Assembly: GCF_947259545.1 (NCBI RefSeq)
Contig: NZ_CAMYMK010000007.1
Coordinates: 124,001-188,000, forward strand
Reading direction: 5' to 3'
DNA length: 64,000 bases
From: an uncultured Marinobacter sp.
GTDB taxonomy: Bacteria > Pseudomonadota > Gammaproteobacteria > Pseudomonadales > Oleiphilaceae
Positions 20,208 to 29,922 of this stretch are shown here, piece after piece. Position 1 is the stretch's first letter. Each line of letters starts with the position of its first letter. A program made the position numbers and the translations under genes. Under the pieces are notes generated by a model. It saw only the letters and a program-made list of their open reading frames with translations. It ran no database searches and was not told where the DNA came from.

Positions 20208-20948
20208 ATGCGTAAACTGATTCTGGCTATGAGCGGCGCAGCGGTTCTGGCAGCGCCACTGGCTCACGCCGACGTGGTTGGCCTGGGAGCGAACGTAAGT
20301 TATTGGGATTCTGACCTGTCCGGTAAGGCTGCCTCGAATGGCGATGTGGTAGACGTGGAGAACGACCTGAATCTGGACAGTGATTCCAATGCCAACCTGA
20401 GCGCTTACGTTGAGCACCCAGTTCCACTGCTGCCGAATGTTCGCCTGAATTACACCTCGATTGAACAAAGCGGTCGTGGCGAACTCGGTGCCAACTTTGA
20501 CAATATCATTGTCTTGAGTGGCGTCACTGAAGTCCAATCTGATCTGGACCTGGATCAGTTGGACCTGACCCTTTATTACGAAGTTCTGGATAACTGGGTC
20601 AATGTGGATCTGGGCCTGACCGTTCGTGATCTGGACGGCGAGCTGAGGGTTCAGGAAGTGAATGGCACCGCAGTCAGCGAATCCGAAATTGATGCCGTTG
20701 TGCCCATGGGTTACCTGGCGGCTCGGTTCGATCTTCCATTCACAGGTGTGTCCGTCGGTGGTGAAGCCAATCTGATCAGCTTTGACGGTGATTCAGTCTA
20801 CGACTATAACGCCTATGGCCAGTACGAGATTGCCATGCTGCAGCTGCGGGCTGGTTACCGTGAAATCTCCATCGACTACGAAGACGACGATGACAAGCTG
20901 GACGTCGACCTGGGTGGCCCCTTCCTGAGTGCTGGCGTTCGCTTCTGA
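20208..20948 (+). CDS. Small outer-membrane beta-barrel protein (TIGR04219-like)
   Basis: A 246-residue protein with a signal peptide (cleavage near AHADV), alternating amphipathic strands and a terminal aromatic residue (GVRF), as in outer-membrane barrels inserted by [20 protein letters not shown] near the start resembles the TIGR04219 family of unknown role. Asp-rich loops such as [10 protein letters not shown] may bind cations. It is an independent gene with a modest ribosome-binding site. Confidence 0.7.
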   Translation: MRKLILAMSGAAVLAAPLAHADVVGLGANVSYWDSDLSGKAASNGDVVDVENDLNLDSDSNANLSAYVEHPVPLLPNVRLNYTSIEQSGRGELGANFDNIIVLSGVTEVQSDLDLDQLDLTLYYEVLDNWVNVDLGLTVRDLDGELRVQEVNGTAVSESEIDAVVPMGYLAARFDLPFTGVSVGGEANLISFDGDSVYDYNAYGQYEIAMLQLRAGYREISIDYEDDDDKLDVDLGGPFLSAGVRF

Positions 20949-20962
20949 CAAGGAGAAAAAGC

Positions 20963-21970
20963 TTGAAAATCCTGGTTACGGGAACCGCCGGTTTCATCGG
21001 CTCTCATCTCGCTCACCGCTTGCTCGACCGCGGTGACGAGGTGATTGGCGTGGATAACGTCAATGACTATTACGACGTTAGCCTGAAAGAAGCCCGCCTG
21101 GCGAGGCTGACAGACAAGCCGGGTTTCACCGAGGTGCGCAAGGACGTTGCTGACCGGGCGGCCATGGAAGCGCTGTTGCGTGACCACAAACCGGAGCGTG
21201 TAGTTCATCTGGCGGCGCAGGCCGGCGTTCGCTACTCGCTGGAAAATCCGCACGCCTACGTGGATGCCAATCTCGTTGGCTTCATGAACATTCTGGAGGG
21301 GTGCCGTCACAATGACGTGAAGCACCTGGTGTACGCTTCCAGCAGCTCCGTATACGGCGCTAACGAGGCCATGCCGTTTTCAGTCCATGATAACGTGGAT
21401 CATCCCCTCAGCCTGTATGCGGCCTCCAAGAAGGCCAATGAGCTGATGGCCCACACCTACAGCCATCTCTATAATCTGCCGACCACGGGACTCCGTTTCT
21501 TCACGGTCTACGGTCCGTGGGGGCGGCCGGACATGGCGTTGTTTATTTTCACCCGGAAGATCCTCGCGGGTGAGCCGATCGACGTCTTCAACCACGGCCA
21601 TCATAAGCGGGACTTCACCTACATTGATGACATCGTGGAAGGCGTGATCCGCACCCTGGACCATGTGGCCGAGCCCAACGACGACTGGAGTGGCGAGAGG
21701 CCGGATCCCGGCACCAGCAAAGGGCCGTATCGTCTCTACAATATTGGCAGTAACAACCCTGTGGAGTTGTCCCGGTTTATCGAGATCATTGAAGAGCGCG
21801 TGGGCAAAAAAGCAGAGAAGAATCTGCTGCCACTTCAGCCGGGCGATGTACCGGCTACCTACGCCAACGTGGACGACCTGATCGATGATGTGGGCTACAA
21901 GCCCTCAACCACGGTGGAAGAGGGTATAGCCAACTTTGTGGACTGGTACCGGGATTTCTACAAGGTGTAA
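20963..21970 (+). CDS. NAD-dependent epimerase, UDP-glucuronate 4-epimerase-like
   Basis: A 335-residue extended SDR. It has the NAD-binding [12 protein letters not shown], the catalytic Ser in YASSSSVYG, the YxxxK pair in YAASKKANE, and the family block [17 protein letters not shown]. This profile is typical of enzymes converting UDP-GlcA to UDP-GalA for LPS or EPS. The start is TTG at 20963 behind AAGGAG. It may feed the EPS locus 17 kb downstream. Confidence 0.85.
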   Translation: MKILVTGTAGFIGSHLAHRLLDRGDEVIGVDNVNDYYDVSLKEARLARLTDKPGFTEVRKDVADRAAMEALLRDHKPERVVHLAAQAGVRYSLENPHAYVDANLVGFMNILEGCRHNDVKHLVYASSSSVYGANEAMPFSVHDNVDHPLSLYAASKKANELMAHTYSHLYNLPTTGLRFFTVYGPWGRPDMALFIFTRKILAGEPIDVFNHGHHKRDFTYIDDIVEGVIRTLDHVAEPNDDWSGERPDPGTSKGPYRLYNIGSNNPVELSRFIEIIEERVGKKAEKNLLPLQPGDVPATYANVDDLIDDVGYKPSTTVEEGIANFVDWYRDFYKV

Positions 21971-21990
21971 CGGTAAACGGTGTTATGGAA

Positions 21991-22013
21991 GGGCCAGCTT
22001 ATGCTGGCCTTTC
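21991..22013 (+). terminator. Probable rho-independent terminator
   Basis: GGCCAGC (21992-21998), TTAT loop, GCTGGCC (22003-22009), then TTTCT. It ends just before the stop codon of the convergent pseudouridine synthase. The T-run is short. Confidence 0.6.
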
Positions 22014-22015
22014 TG

Positions 22016-22840
22016 CTATTGGGTGTTTGGTAAAACGCCATTAAGGGTTGGTGGCAGGCGAAGCAGCCGCTTTTTTCGGGTTAAAGGGCAAGTGAAATCC
22101 AGCTCAACCGCTATCAGTTGCAGCGGCAGCGTATCCGCCCTGCCGTATAGCCGGTCACCAACAATAGGATGTCCCAGCCCGGCAAGGTGTTGTCGGATCT
22201 GGTGTTTTCGTCCGGTTTCAATGATGACTTCGACAACGGTGCTGATTTCAGATGCGTCATTCGCGATCGTAGTAACGTGACTGATGGCTGGCTTGCCATC
22301 CACTGGTGTATCAATGGTCTGAGCCTGGGCCTCCAGCTTGCCGCATACCCGGGCATTATAAACCTTCCGCAAAGCTCGCCCCGCAAAGCATTCTGACAGC
22401 GCTGCGGCTGCTTTGCCGTCATGGGCAATGAGCATCAGTCCTGCTGCATCCGCATCCAGCCTGTGCACCAGAAAGCAGGGCTTACCCGTTTCTACTTCCG
22501 CAACACGCAGAAGGCTGCAGTGATCGCCCCACTGGGAGCCTTGTGCCAGCAGCCCATGCGGTTTGAACCACACGCTGTAGTGGCCAAAATCAGTGAGCAG
22601 TTCTGCCGGTTCCGCTTTGCGGGCCAGCACAATGTCATCGTAGAACAGCTGCAGCCGGGTACCCGCCTTCACTTCCCGCTTTGCCTTGCGCAACCGCACC
22701 TGCTTGCCTTTGTATGTCCAGCGGCAGGCGCCTTTGGCCATGGCGTCCTTGATGCGCTGCTTGGACAGGCCGGTTGCATCGCTGAGGGCGTCGACAGCGA
22801 TCTGGGGCTTTTTGAGGGTAAGATCAACAATAGTGCGCAT
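22016..22840 (-). CDS. RluA-family RNA pseudouridine synthase
   Basis: A 274-residue enzyme with an N-terminal S4-like RNA-binding region and a C-terminal catalytic domain. The catalytic Asp is in FLVHRLDADAAGLML, and GRKHQIRQHLAGLGHPIVGD is the RluA-family C-terminal block. It isomerises uridine in rRNA or tRNA, but the target cannot be assigned. ATG at 22840 is chosen because the longer frame is outside the family pattern. It is the left neighbour of the tRNA-Val island. Confidence 0.88.
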   Translation of the reverse strand: MRTIVDLTLKKPQIAVDALSDATGLSKQRIKDAMAKGACRWTYKGKQVRLRKAKREVKAGTRLQLFYDDIVLARKAEPAELLTDFGHYSVWFKPHGLLAQGSQWGDHCSLLRVAEVETGKPCFLVHRLDADAAGLMLIAHDGKAAAALSECFAGRALRKVYNARVCGKLEAQAQTIDTPVDGKPAISHVTTIANDASEISTVVEVIIETGRKHQIRQHLAGLGHPIVGDRLYGRADTLPLQLIAVELDFTCPLTRKKRLLRLPPTLNGVLPNTQ

Positions 22841-22925
22841 GAGGCTACGTGTTCCGGGTGAGGTAAGGCAGATTGGCTGGGGAGGATTATAGCACTCAGC
22901 GGCCGGGCGCGGGGCTGGGGGTTGG

Positions 22926-23027
22926 GCACAAAAAAAGCCAGTTCTCACGAAGCACGCAAGTAACTGACTTTCTTCGCAGAGTTGGTAGGACCACCCAGAT
23001 TCGAACTGGGGACCTCTACCATGTCAA
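22926..23027. repeat. Left att-like direct repeat with 3' half of tRNA-Val
   Basis: This 102-bp copy matches 25761-25861 except for one C/T substitution and one A in a homopolymer. It contains a terminator-like hairpin and the tRNA-Val 3' half (22983-23027), covering CCA, acceptor strand, T-arm, variable loop, the 3' anticodon strand and the full 7-nt anticodon loop. Homology stops exactly there, the usual crossover zone of tyrosine-recombinase tRNA sites. Confidence 0.9.
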
Positions 23028-23448
23028 ATAAGCTTCCTTTGTTCATTAAGTAGCAGTCAGCATTGAGAAGCTGCTGTCAGAGCGTTTGTACACTTCACAC
23101 GGATCGCGCACTCTGTGAATCAGTGCTTTATGCCAACTCATACGCGGCGAAATTTTTCAGTGGATCCTCCGGATCTGCTCTAGGGGCCGGCCCCTCCGCG
23201 AGTTAGCCTGGTAAGTTTTGGTATAGTTGGTTTCTGCTAATTCGCCCCAACCGGCCGTTAGTAGTTTTTTAAGATGCTGGGGCTGCTCCCCTAGCCAACC
23301 AGGTCAGCCTCCTGAAGATAATTGAAAAAAGTAGCGATACATGTCAATGTCGCGCGCTGCGAATTCTATCTGACGTATGCCGGTCACGGATAATCGTTAT
23401 TTTGGTTCCGCACGTTATAGATTGAATATTTGTACAGAGAGGAAAAAC
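23028..23448. other. Non-coding left arm of the island
   Basis: About 420 bp with no credible ORF lie between the left repeat and the acyltransferase. It contains a perfect 14-bp palindrome AGGGGCCGGCCCCT at 23182-23195 and several partial inverted repeats, including AGCCTGGT/ACCAGG around 23210-23310. These could be recombinase arm sites or a terminator-like structure; no function is demonstrated. Confidence 0.4.
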
Positions 23449-25428
23449 GTGTCTAATGATATCAGCCCTACAGGCGCCCCAAAATCAAAATTGAGATTGG
23501 ACATTCAGGCGCTGCGCGGCTTTGCCGTCTTGCTGGTCTTGTTCTATCACGCGAAGCTACCTGGGTTGGACTATGCAGGGTTTCTTGGCGTAGACCTCTT
23601 CTTCGTTATCTCGGGATTCTTGATAACTGGTATTATTCGAGACGGAGTTGAAGCTGGGAGCTTCAGTTTCTTGAATTTTTACTTCCGGCGTGCGAAACGT
23701 TTGCTACCTGCCGCATTTGTAGTTCTCGCGTTCGTCGTGGCCTGCGCACCATTTGTGCTCACAGAAATTGCGCTAGATGACCTTAAAGAGCAGATCATTG
23801 GGTCATTGTTATTTGTCGCTAACTTCGTTATATGGGGCCAAACCGGCTACTTCGCCGCAGCAGCGGATACTAAGCCACTCCTTCATTTCTGGTCTCTCGC
23901 CGTCGAAGAGCAATATTACTTTGTGATGCCGCTCTTATTGTTCTTTGTACCGCGAAAGTCATGGTTTGTTGTTGTGGCGGCAATTTCGGTTGCCAGCTTC
24001 GCATTGAGCGTTTACCTTGCACCACGATATCCAGATGCAGCCTTCTATCTCCCGCTCACTCGTATGTGGGAACTTGGGCTAGGTTCAATGGCTGCGATCG
24101 CCCATTTGCAGCTCAGCGGTAGCCGGTGGTTGTCCGTTGCTCGTATTCCCGCGATTGCTTTGCTCATCGTTGTTCCTTTTTTTCCAACCGGCTTGCCTCA
24201 TCCCGGTCTAGACGCATTGCTCGTCTGCGGAGCGACGCTATTGATTATTCTTGGCCACAACGCGTCAGCATGGGAAAGCAGCCTTCCCGTAAGGGTGATT
24301 GCCCGCGTCGGCGACATATCGTATTCGCTGTATCTGGTTCATTGGCCGATACTGGTTTTCACGCGAGCGGCTTATCTGGACGAACCGCCACAGACTGCAA
24401 TTTGGATCGCGGTAGCTTTGTCGATTGTGCTCAGCATTGTTCTTTTCCGCTTCGTTGAGGAACCGTTCCGAAAGTCAAATCCGTCGAAACGACAAAAGTT
24501 CGCTGCAGGGCTGGTGGCGTGCTCAGCGGCCATTGCTGTTTCTCCTTCAGTGATAGCGGCGGCTACAGCCTCGGACATAGATTATCAGCACGTCCGACGG
24601 ACCAACTACGGTCTTGCGTTTGAGTGCTCGCTAAAGGCCGACGAACTATTCAGCATCAAGGACAGTTGTAAAACTACCGATCACCCACGTGTGCTGGTAT
24701 GGGGGGACTCATACGCAATGGCGTGGACTTCGGCTCTCATGGGGCCGCTCAGGGAGCATGGCATGCAACAGATCACGATGGGAGGGTGTGACCCGCTTTA
24801 TCGTGTTTCCCGCTTCGCGAAGGCCACAAACAGTAGCTATAACCTCGACTATGCGAAAGCCTGTATGAGTTTTAACTCGAATGTCCTCGCTTACGCGAAG
24901 ACAAGCGAAGATATAGAGACCGTTGTTATCGCTGGTCGAATGCAAACTCCTTTGAGCAAATCTAATCGACTTCTGACGCAAACAGCGGAGGGAGAATATG
25001 AAGTTCGAGAAGTCTCCACCGATATCGTGACGAATGCGCTTGCATCACTTGCCATGGAATTGCACAAGTCCGGCAAGAAGGTTGTATTTATCGCACCGCC
25101 GCCCGCTGATGGCTCGAACATTGGCGCCTGTTTAGAGCGTCGAGCGCGGGGGAAAATTAGCCTCGGCCCGCAATCTGACTGCACGATAACAATAGATGCC
25201 AATCGCAGATACAGGGGCGATACTCTCGATATGATGGACGATGCTGCCAAGTTAGCGGAAATCGAGCTGCTAGATGTATTCGGATTCCTTTGCGACGACG
25301 GCATTTGCAAAACTCAGTTGGACGGGACAATCCTTTATCGTGACTATAGTCACCTGACATATGATGGCGGTGCTTTGCTCGGTGCGCAATCATCTCTCGC
25401 GGATGACGTGCTTGAAAAAGCCCGCTGA
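23449..25428 (+). CDS. OafA-type membrane O-acyltransferase with SGNH domain
   Basis: A 659-residue protein. The N-terminal acyltransferase-3 domain (about 1-370) has roughly ten membrane helices and the signatures DIQALRGFAVLLVLFYHA, GVDLFFVISGFLIT and HFWSLAVEEQYY. The C-terminal part is periplasmic, SGNH-like, with WGDSYAMAW as the GDS block and DYSHLTYDG as the catalytic Asp-His block. Such proteins acetylate O-antigen or capsule. GTG at 23449 is preferred because of the GAGAGG site; an upstream ATG would add 24 residues. Confidence 0.9.
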   Translation: MSNDISPTGAPKSKLRLDIQALRGFAVLLVLFYHAKLPGLDYAGFLGVDLFFVISGFLITGIIRDGVEAGSFSFLNFYFRRAKRLLPAAFVVLAFVVACAPFVLTEIALDDLKEQIIGSLLFVANFVIWGQTGYFAAAADTKPLLHFWSLAVEEQYYFVMPLLLFFVPRKSWFVVVAAISVASFALSVYLAPRYPDAAFYLPLTRMWELGLGSMAAIAHLQLSGSRWLSVARIPAIALLIVVPFFPTGLPHPGLDALLVCGATLLIILGHNASAWESSLPVRVIARVGDISYSLYLVHWPILVFTRAAYLDEPPQTAIWIAVALSIVLSIVLFRFVEEPFRKSNPSKRQKFAAGLVACSAAIAVSPSVIAAATASDIDYQHVRRTNYGLAFECSLKADELFSIKDSCKTTDHPRVLVWGDSYAMAWTSALMGPLREHGMQQITMGGCDPLYRVSRFAKATNSSYNLDYAKACMSFNSNVLAYAKTSEDIETVVIAGRMQTPLSKSNRLLTQTAEGEYEVREVSTDIVTNALASLAMELHKSGKKVVFIAPPPADGSNIGACLERRARGKISLGPQSDCTITIDANRRYRGDTLDMMDDAAKLAEIELLDVFGFLCDDGICKTQLDGTILYRDYSHLTYDGGALLGAQSSLADDVLEKAR

Positions 25429-25760
25429 TAGTGCGCTCAACATTAGCAACGGTGCTGAATAGCGGTTTGAAGCTTTTCAACCCATCTGCTTGTTCCGACG
25501 CTGCTCATGCCCCAGCTGATAATGCTCGGTCGGTTTATAATCAGCGTGATCCTGATTTCTGAGCTAACTCGACCAGCGCGCGCCTAAGTGATTAGGCTCA
25601 GATATAGACCGAAATGGGTGCTTGGGCTAAGTCTTCAGTCAGCGTGTGAGGATGGAGTGAGAGGTGCTCGGTGGTCATCGATGATTGTGGCTGGAGCAGG
25701 GGAAATAAAGCTTACTTTAAGGGCAGATCGCTGTGACAGAATATTGTTAATTTACTGCAG
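25429..25760. other. Non-coding right arm of the island
   Basis: About 330 bp after the acyltransferase hold no gene I can support. A 69-codon frame at 25588-25797 runs into the right repeat and shows no family features. Confidence 0.4.
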
Positions 25761-25893
<133 letters not shown>

Positions 25894-25947
25894 GTCTCTG
25901 CAACGGGGAGGAAATATACTGATTCCGGCGGTGCGGGTCAACCACTT

Positions 25948-26904
25948 TTATACAGTTTCCCGGTGCCGGAGCCAGCCTTTTAATGCCTTGCTGATAACGC
26001 CCCACCGATTGACCAATAAAGCAGCAAAAATCAGCCCGCAGCCGGCCAGTTGTGAGGCACTCATGGTTTCGGAGAACCAGCCGGCGGCAAACAGCGCCAC
26101 CCAAACGGGTTCGAGTACCAGAATCACCACACCGTGGCTGTTGGCAGACAGGCTTTGGGCATAGGTTTGTAGCAGGAAGCGACCGGCGGTGCCAATCACC
26201 GCGCTGGCGAAGATCCACCAGGCGAGTATCGCGGAAAAATCTTCGATTACGGGCTGCCATTGCTCAATCACCAGCGACTCTATGAGGGTGAGAGTGCCGA
26301 CCGTAAGCAGGGCGATGGCGGTTAATGGTAGAGCCGGTACGCGATGCTTCTGTACGGACTCTCCCTGTCGGTTAATAACGGTCCGCTGGTTCGCGGCGCG
26401 GGTGTTCAGGGTGAAATACAGGGCGAAAATGAAGGCCGCCGATACGAAGAATAGCTGCCCCAACTCCGGCCGGAAGCCGTTCTTCAGGGACAGCAGGGCA
26501 AGGCCGGCTACGGCAATAGGGATGGCAATCCAGGTACTGGCGGGCTGGGGTTCCTTGAAAACGACGCGAGCGATGACCGGAACGATTACCACGCCAAGGC
26601 TGGTCAGGAAAGCGCCTTCGCCCACGTGGGTACCGTGAAACAGGCCCATGATCCAGCAACTCATTGCGGTGCCGAACACGAGCCCGACACCCACGCTGCG
26701 CCGAACCTGATCCGCGCTGAGCCGTCTGAGGGAGCGGCTTGCCACCAGTGCTAGCAGGGAGCCGGCAAGCAAAAACCGGATCGCCATGAACAATAGTGGC
26801 GGCATCAGCAGCACGGCTTCCTTGGAGAACATCCAGCTGATGGCTGCCAGCAGGGTAACAACAATAAGGAAAAGATCGGATTTGTGGGCGTCGGACATCA
26901 GCAT
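25948..26904 (-). CDS. EamA-family (DMT) transporter
   Basis: A 318-residue membrane protein with about ten hydrophobic helices arranged as two EamA repeats. The second half ends with LEPVWVALFAAGWFSETMSASQLAGCGLIFAALL, here noted as the usual Glu-Pro helix followed by the last two helices. DMT proteins export metabolites such as amino acids; the substrate here is unknown. It stands alone next to tRNA-Val. Confidence 0.85.
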   Translation of the reverse strand: MLMSDAHKSDLFLIVVTLLAAISWMFSKEAVLLMPPLLFMAIRFLLAGSLLALVASRSLRRLSADQVRRSVGVGLVFGTAMSCWIMGLFHGTHVGEGAFLTSLGVVIVPVIARVVFKEPQPASTWIAIPIAVAGLALLSLKNGFRPELGQLFFVSAAFIFALYFTLNTRAANQRTVINRQGESVQKHRVPALPLTAIALLTVGTLTLIESLVIEQWQPVIEDFSAILAWWIFASAVIGTAGRFLLQTYAQSLSANSHGVVILVLEPVWVALFAAGWFSETMSASQLAGCGLIFAALLVNRWGVISKALKGWLRHRETV

Positions 26905-27108
26905 TGCACTTCATCAGGGGGTTGGAGAGCGAAACAATGTATAGCTTGCGAACTAGAAAATAAAGTGGGGGTTTCACGGAGCCGATTGTGTGTACCGCTA
27001 TATGTACGATACATTCCCAGATTGATTTATTGATGCGACTTTATCTCAGGATCGGAGTTCCGGACCAGCCGGGGCGTAAGTGGCCTGTCCAGGCAGAGGG
27101 ATCAAGCT

Positions 27109-27525
27109 ATGCGGTACCTGCAAACCTTTAATCGTCGCCTGCGACAGATCCGGGAAGCCGGGCATCTATCGCGTGAGGATGTGGCGCGGATGTGCGGTGT
27201 TGACGAAGCCCGGGTCTCCAGTTGGGAAGCGTCGGACACCAGACGGCGCAGCTACCCCGGTGTGGCGGAGCTGCTGGACGTATGCATTCACACCGAAACC
27301 CCGCTCGAAAGTCTGGTGGATCTGGAGGACAGCGCCGACAACGGGCAACTGGAGCTGCCCGGTCTGGCGTTCAGTAACAGTGATGACCTGGGGGTGGCGC
27401 TAGCGGAGCTCGAAAAGGAACTGAGCCGCGTACAGCTCTCGGAGGAGGAGTTGGAGCTATTGCGCCGGTTTCGTAAGACTTCCGGAGAAAACCGGCGCAT
27501 GATTCTGCAGATCCTGGGCCGTTAG
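27109..27525 (+). CDS. XRE-family HTH regulator
   Basis: A 138-residue protein. The N-terminal helix-turn-helix (about 8-65) includes LRQIREAGHLSREDVARM and VDEARVSSWE. The C-terminal part is acidic and helical (LAELEKELSRVQLSEEELEL), perhaps for oligomerisation. It converges on galU with stops 15 bp apart. No operator or target is evident. Confidence 0.75.
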   Translation: MRYLQTFNRRLRQIREAGHLSREDVARMCGVDEARVSSWEASDTRRRSYPGVAELLDVCIHTETPLESLVDLEDSADNGQLELPGLAFSNSDDLGVALAELEKELSRVQLSEEELELLRRFRKTSGENRRMILQILGR

Positions 27526-27539
27526 TCCGGCCCGATACC

Positions 27540-28376
27540 TTACTTGCCTTGCTTGTAGATGTTCTCGTAGACGTAATTGGTTGCTTCCACGAAGCCATCA
27601 ATGCTGCCGCAGTCAAACCGCCGCCCTTTGAATTTATAGGCCAGTACACAACCGTTCTTCGCCTGTTCGAGCAGCGCATCGGTGATCTGTACTTCACCGT
27701 TCTTGCCCGGAGGCGTGCGCTCAATGATGTCAAAAATGTCAGGCGTCAGGATGTAACGACCAATGATCGCGAGATTGCTGGGAGCGTCTTCCGGTGCCGG
27801 CTTTTCAACCATATCGGTGATGCGGTACAGGCCGTCTTTCATGGACTCACCGGCAATCACGCCGTATTTTTGAGTTTCGTCAGCCGGCACTTCCTCGATA
27901 GCCACGATGGAGCAGCGGAACTGATTGTACAGCTTCACCATCTGGGTGAGCACACCTTCGCCACTACCATCTTCCACGCAGAAATCATCTGCAAGAACCA
28001 CCGCAAAGGGGTTGTCACCCATCAGGTTGCGGCCAGTCAGAATGGCGTGGCCAAGACCTTTCATCTCGTTTTGCCGGGTAAATGCAAAGGTATTGTTATC
28101 GATCAGGTCGCGAATGGAGGTTAACAGACCCTCTTTTCCGGAGCCGGCAATCTGATGTTCCAGCTCGTAGCTGATATCGAAATGGTCTTCGAGGGCGCGC
28201 TTGCCCCGGCCAGTGACAAAGCCAAATTCATGGATGCCAGCTTCCGCGGCTTCTTCCACGCCATATTGCACCAGTGGTTTGTTAACAATGGGCAGAATCT
28301 CTTTGGGCATGGCCTTGGTCGCCGGGAGGAAGCGGGTGCCGTACCCGGCAACGGGGAAGAGGCACTTTTTGATCAT
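27540..28376 (-). CDS. galU: UTP-glucose-1-phosphate uridylyltransferase
   Basis: A 278-residue nucleotidyltransferase making UDP-glucose for LPS, EPS and trehalose. The N-terminal PVAGYGTRFLPATKAMPKE is the nucleotide-binding and catalytic signature, and VVLADDFC and EKPAPEDAPS are further family blocks. The ATG at 28376 gives the canonical MIKKCLFPVAG start; the longer frame is not supported. It provides a precursor for the downstream EPS locus. Confidence 0.96.
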   Translation of the reverse strand: MIKKCLFPVAGYGTRFLPATKAMPKEILPIVNKPLVQYGVEEAAEAGIHEFGFVTGRGKRALEDHFDISYELEHQIAGSGKEGLLTSIRDLIDNNTFAFTRQNEMKGLGHAILTGRNLMGDNPFAVVLADDFCVEDGSGEGVLTQMVKLYNQFRCSIVAIEEVPADETQKYGVIAGESMKDGLYRITDMVEKPAPEDAPSNLAIIGRYILTPDIFDIIERTPPGKNGEVQITDALLEQAKNGCVLAYKFKGRRFDCGSIDGFVEATNYVYENIYKQGK

Positions 28377-28698
28377 AATATTCGTCCTTATTTCGGTTTC
28401 GGGCGCTGCCTGTCGCAAAGGCTGAGTCACAAAGTGTGCCAAGTGTAACCAAGATACCGGCTTAAATGGAGGCCAATGTTCAGTTATGTAGTGATTGGTA
28501 ATTTTGCCAATCAGTCCGAGGTTTGGGTGCGTTATTGATTTTTCTAGAAAAAACATTTGGTGTGCATTTTAAGTTACTGTTTTAAAGAGCTATTAAGTTT
28601 GTAAAGTTTAGAAGTCAAGGGTGGATTTGTTTCCGCTACTGCCATACATTTCTCCGCAATGAACTCAAATTAATGTTTGGCCGGGCGAGGCAGCGATT
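28377..28698. other. AT-rich intergenic region between galU and the barrel gene
   Basis: About 320 bp between divergent genes. I see a short hairpin, GATTGG (28493-28498) with CCAATC (28507-28512), and long A/T tracts near 28540-28600. No gene is supported, and promoters for both flanking genes are expected here. Confidence 0.4.
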
Positions 28699-29808
28699 TT
28701 GATCCGTTTGTTTCTGTTTGCACTGCTTGGGTGCGTTTTCAGCCACAGTCTTTATGGAAAAGTCTCTGAGCGCGCCCCTGGGAACGGTTGGCAGTCAATG
28801 CTGACGTTCTCCGGGCAATCTACCCTCAACAGGGATGGCCTTGACGGTCGATTGGGCGTGGCGGTGGATGATCTGGTTGGCGACCGGCAAGAACTCGGGC
28901 TGGATTTCCATGATGCAAAGTCCAACCGGGAGGGCAGGCAATCCCGGGCCTTAAAGCTGGGATACAGTTTTCCGGTTGGTGCCAGTGCACTGAGCCTGAC
29001 GGCCCGTGATTATCAGTCTGAGCATGCCGTACATGGCGACGGCCAACGATACAATGCCCGGAGTGAATCCAGCGTAATCTCCGTAACCGGGTCCCGATAC
29101 CTGTTCTCCGGTTATGGCGTTGCTTTCGATGGTGTTGCTCGCCATACGGGACGCGAAAGCCGGGAGTTTGAGCAAGGGAGCCTGGTATCTGACGGGGTCT
29201 ATCAACTGTCCTCATTAGGTATCAAGGGCAGTTGGAATAATGAGCTTTGGGCCGGTTTGCGGGCCAGTACGAATATGACTGCCCTTGGCGGAAGGGAATT
29301 CGCGGCGTCGGATTATCCGGCACAGCCGGATTCCGTTAGCGAGGATCGCTTCTACAAACTGTCTGTCAACGCTTCCCTTGAAAGAGAGATTTTCCGTTGG
29401 GGATGGGAATTGCAGGGGCGCTATCAGTTTGCCGATGAGGATCTCCCCGGTTCCGAACGGGTCATGGTGGCGGGGTCATCGTTGCTGACAGGCTTTAACG
29501 GCCAGTCCGTCTATACCCATGAAGGTGGGTGGTTACGGATGCGTACAATGAGTCCTTCATGGCAGGTTCCCCTTATGGATCATCTTTGGTCAAACGTCGG
29601 GTTTTCGTTGCTACATGGCTGGGCCCCATACTCAGATCCGGACAACCTCCAGGCTGGTAAAGCCGCTGGTGGAGAGGTGTCGATCAAACTGACTGGTCGA
29701 TCGTTTACTGCCAACGTCAGTGTGGGGCGTGCGTTTAAGGCGTCCAGCCTAGCGATGTCGGTGCCGGACCATCCTGATGTAAGTGTTTCTCTCTCCGTGG
29801 GGTTGTGA
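28699..29808 (+). CDS. Beta-barrel protein resembling a TpsB/ShlB translocator without POTRA domains
   Basis: A 369-residue protein with a signal peptide (MIRLFLFALLGCVFSHS) and mostly amphipathic strands to the C-terminus. Several stretches recall the ShlB/FhaC barrel: GDRQELGLD, GYSFPVGASALSLT, and QFADEDLPGSERVMVAGSSL, which corresponds to the LPGSEQ-x-x-(I/V)GG segment. TpsB proteins are normally about 550 residues with two N-terminal POTRA domains, absent here. No TpsA partner is adjacent. The start is TTG at 28699. Family assignment rests on pattern recognition and needs a profile search. Confidence 0.5.
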   Translation: MIRLFLFALLGCVFSHSLYGKVSERAPGNGWQSMLTFSGQSTLNRDGLDGRLGVAVDDLVGDRQELGLDFHDAKSNREGRQSRALKLGYSFPVGASALSLTARDYQSEHAVHGDGQRYNARSESSVISVTGSRYLFSGYGVAFDGVARHTGRESREFEQGSLVSDGVYQLSSLGIKGSWNNELWAGLRASTNMTALGGREFAASDYPAQPDSVSEDRFYKLSVNASLEREIFRWGWELQGRYQFADEDLPGSERVMVAGSSLLTGFNGQSVYTHEGGWLRMRTMSPSWQVPLMDHLWSNVGFSLLHGWAPYSDPDNLQAGKAAGGEVSIKLTGRSFTANVSVGRAFKASSLAMSVPDHPDVSVSLSVGL

Positions 29809-29856
29809 GTTTGTTAGGCGAAGCCTGTCTACAATACCCCAGTTCTGAAATCATGG

Positions 29857-29920
29857 ATTGTTGACAATAATGTGTATGGGGCGTAAATTTCGCTCTATTA
29901 GAGTCACTATTGTTGACAAA
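29857..29920 (+). promoter_or_regulatory. Promoter with two operator-like repeats for gntR-prp
   Basis: A -35 TTGACA (29861-29866) and -10 TAAATT (29884-29889) are 17 bp apart. ATTGTTGACAAT (29857-29868), an ATTGT/ACAAT inverted repeat, overlaps the -35. A second copy, ATTGTTGACAAA (29909-29920), ends 2 bp before the gntR ATG. This suggests autorepression by the GntR protein. Confidence 0.65.
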
Positions 29921-29922
29921 AT

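Noticed and set aside
22983..23027. Second tRNA-Val gene at the left repeat
   Set aside because: Only the 3' half is present; sequence beyond the anticodon loop does not supply a D-arm or 5' acceptor strand.
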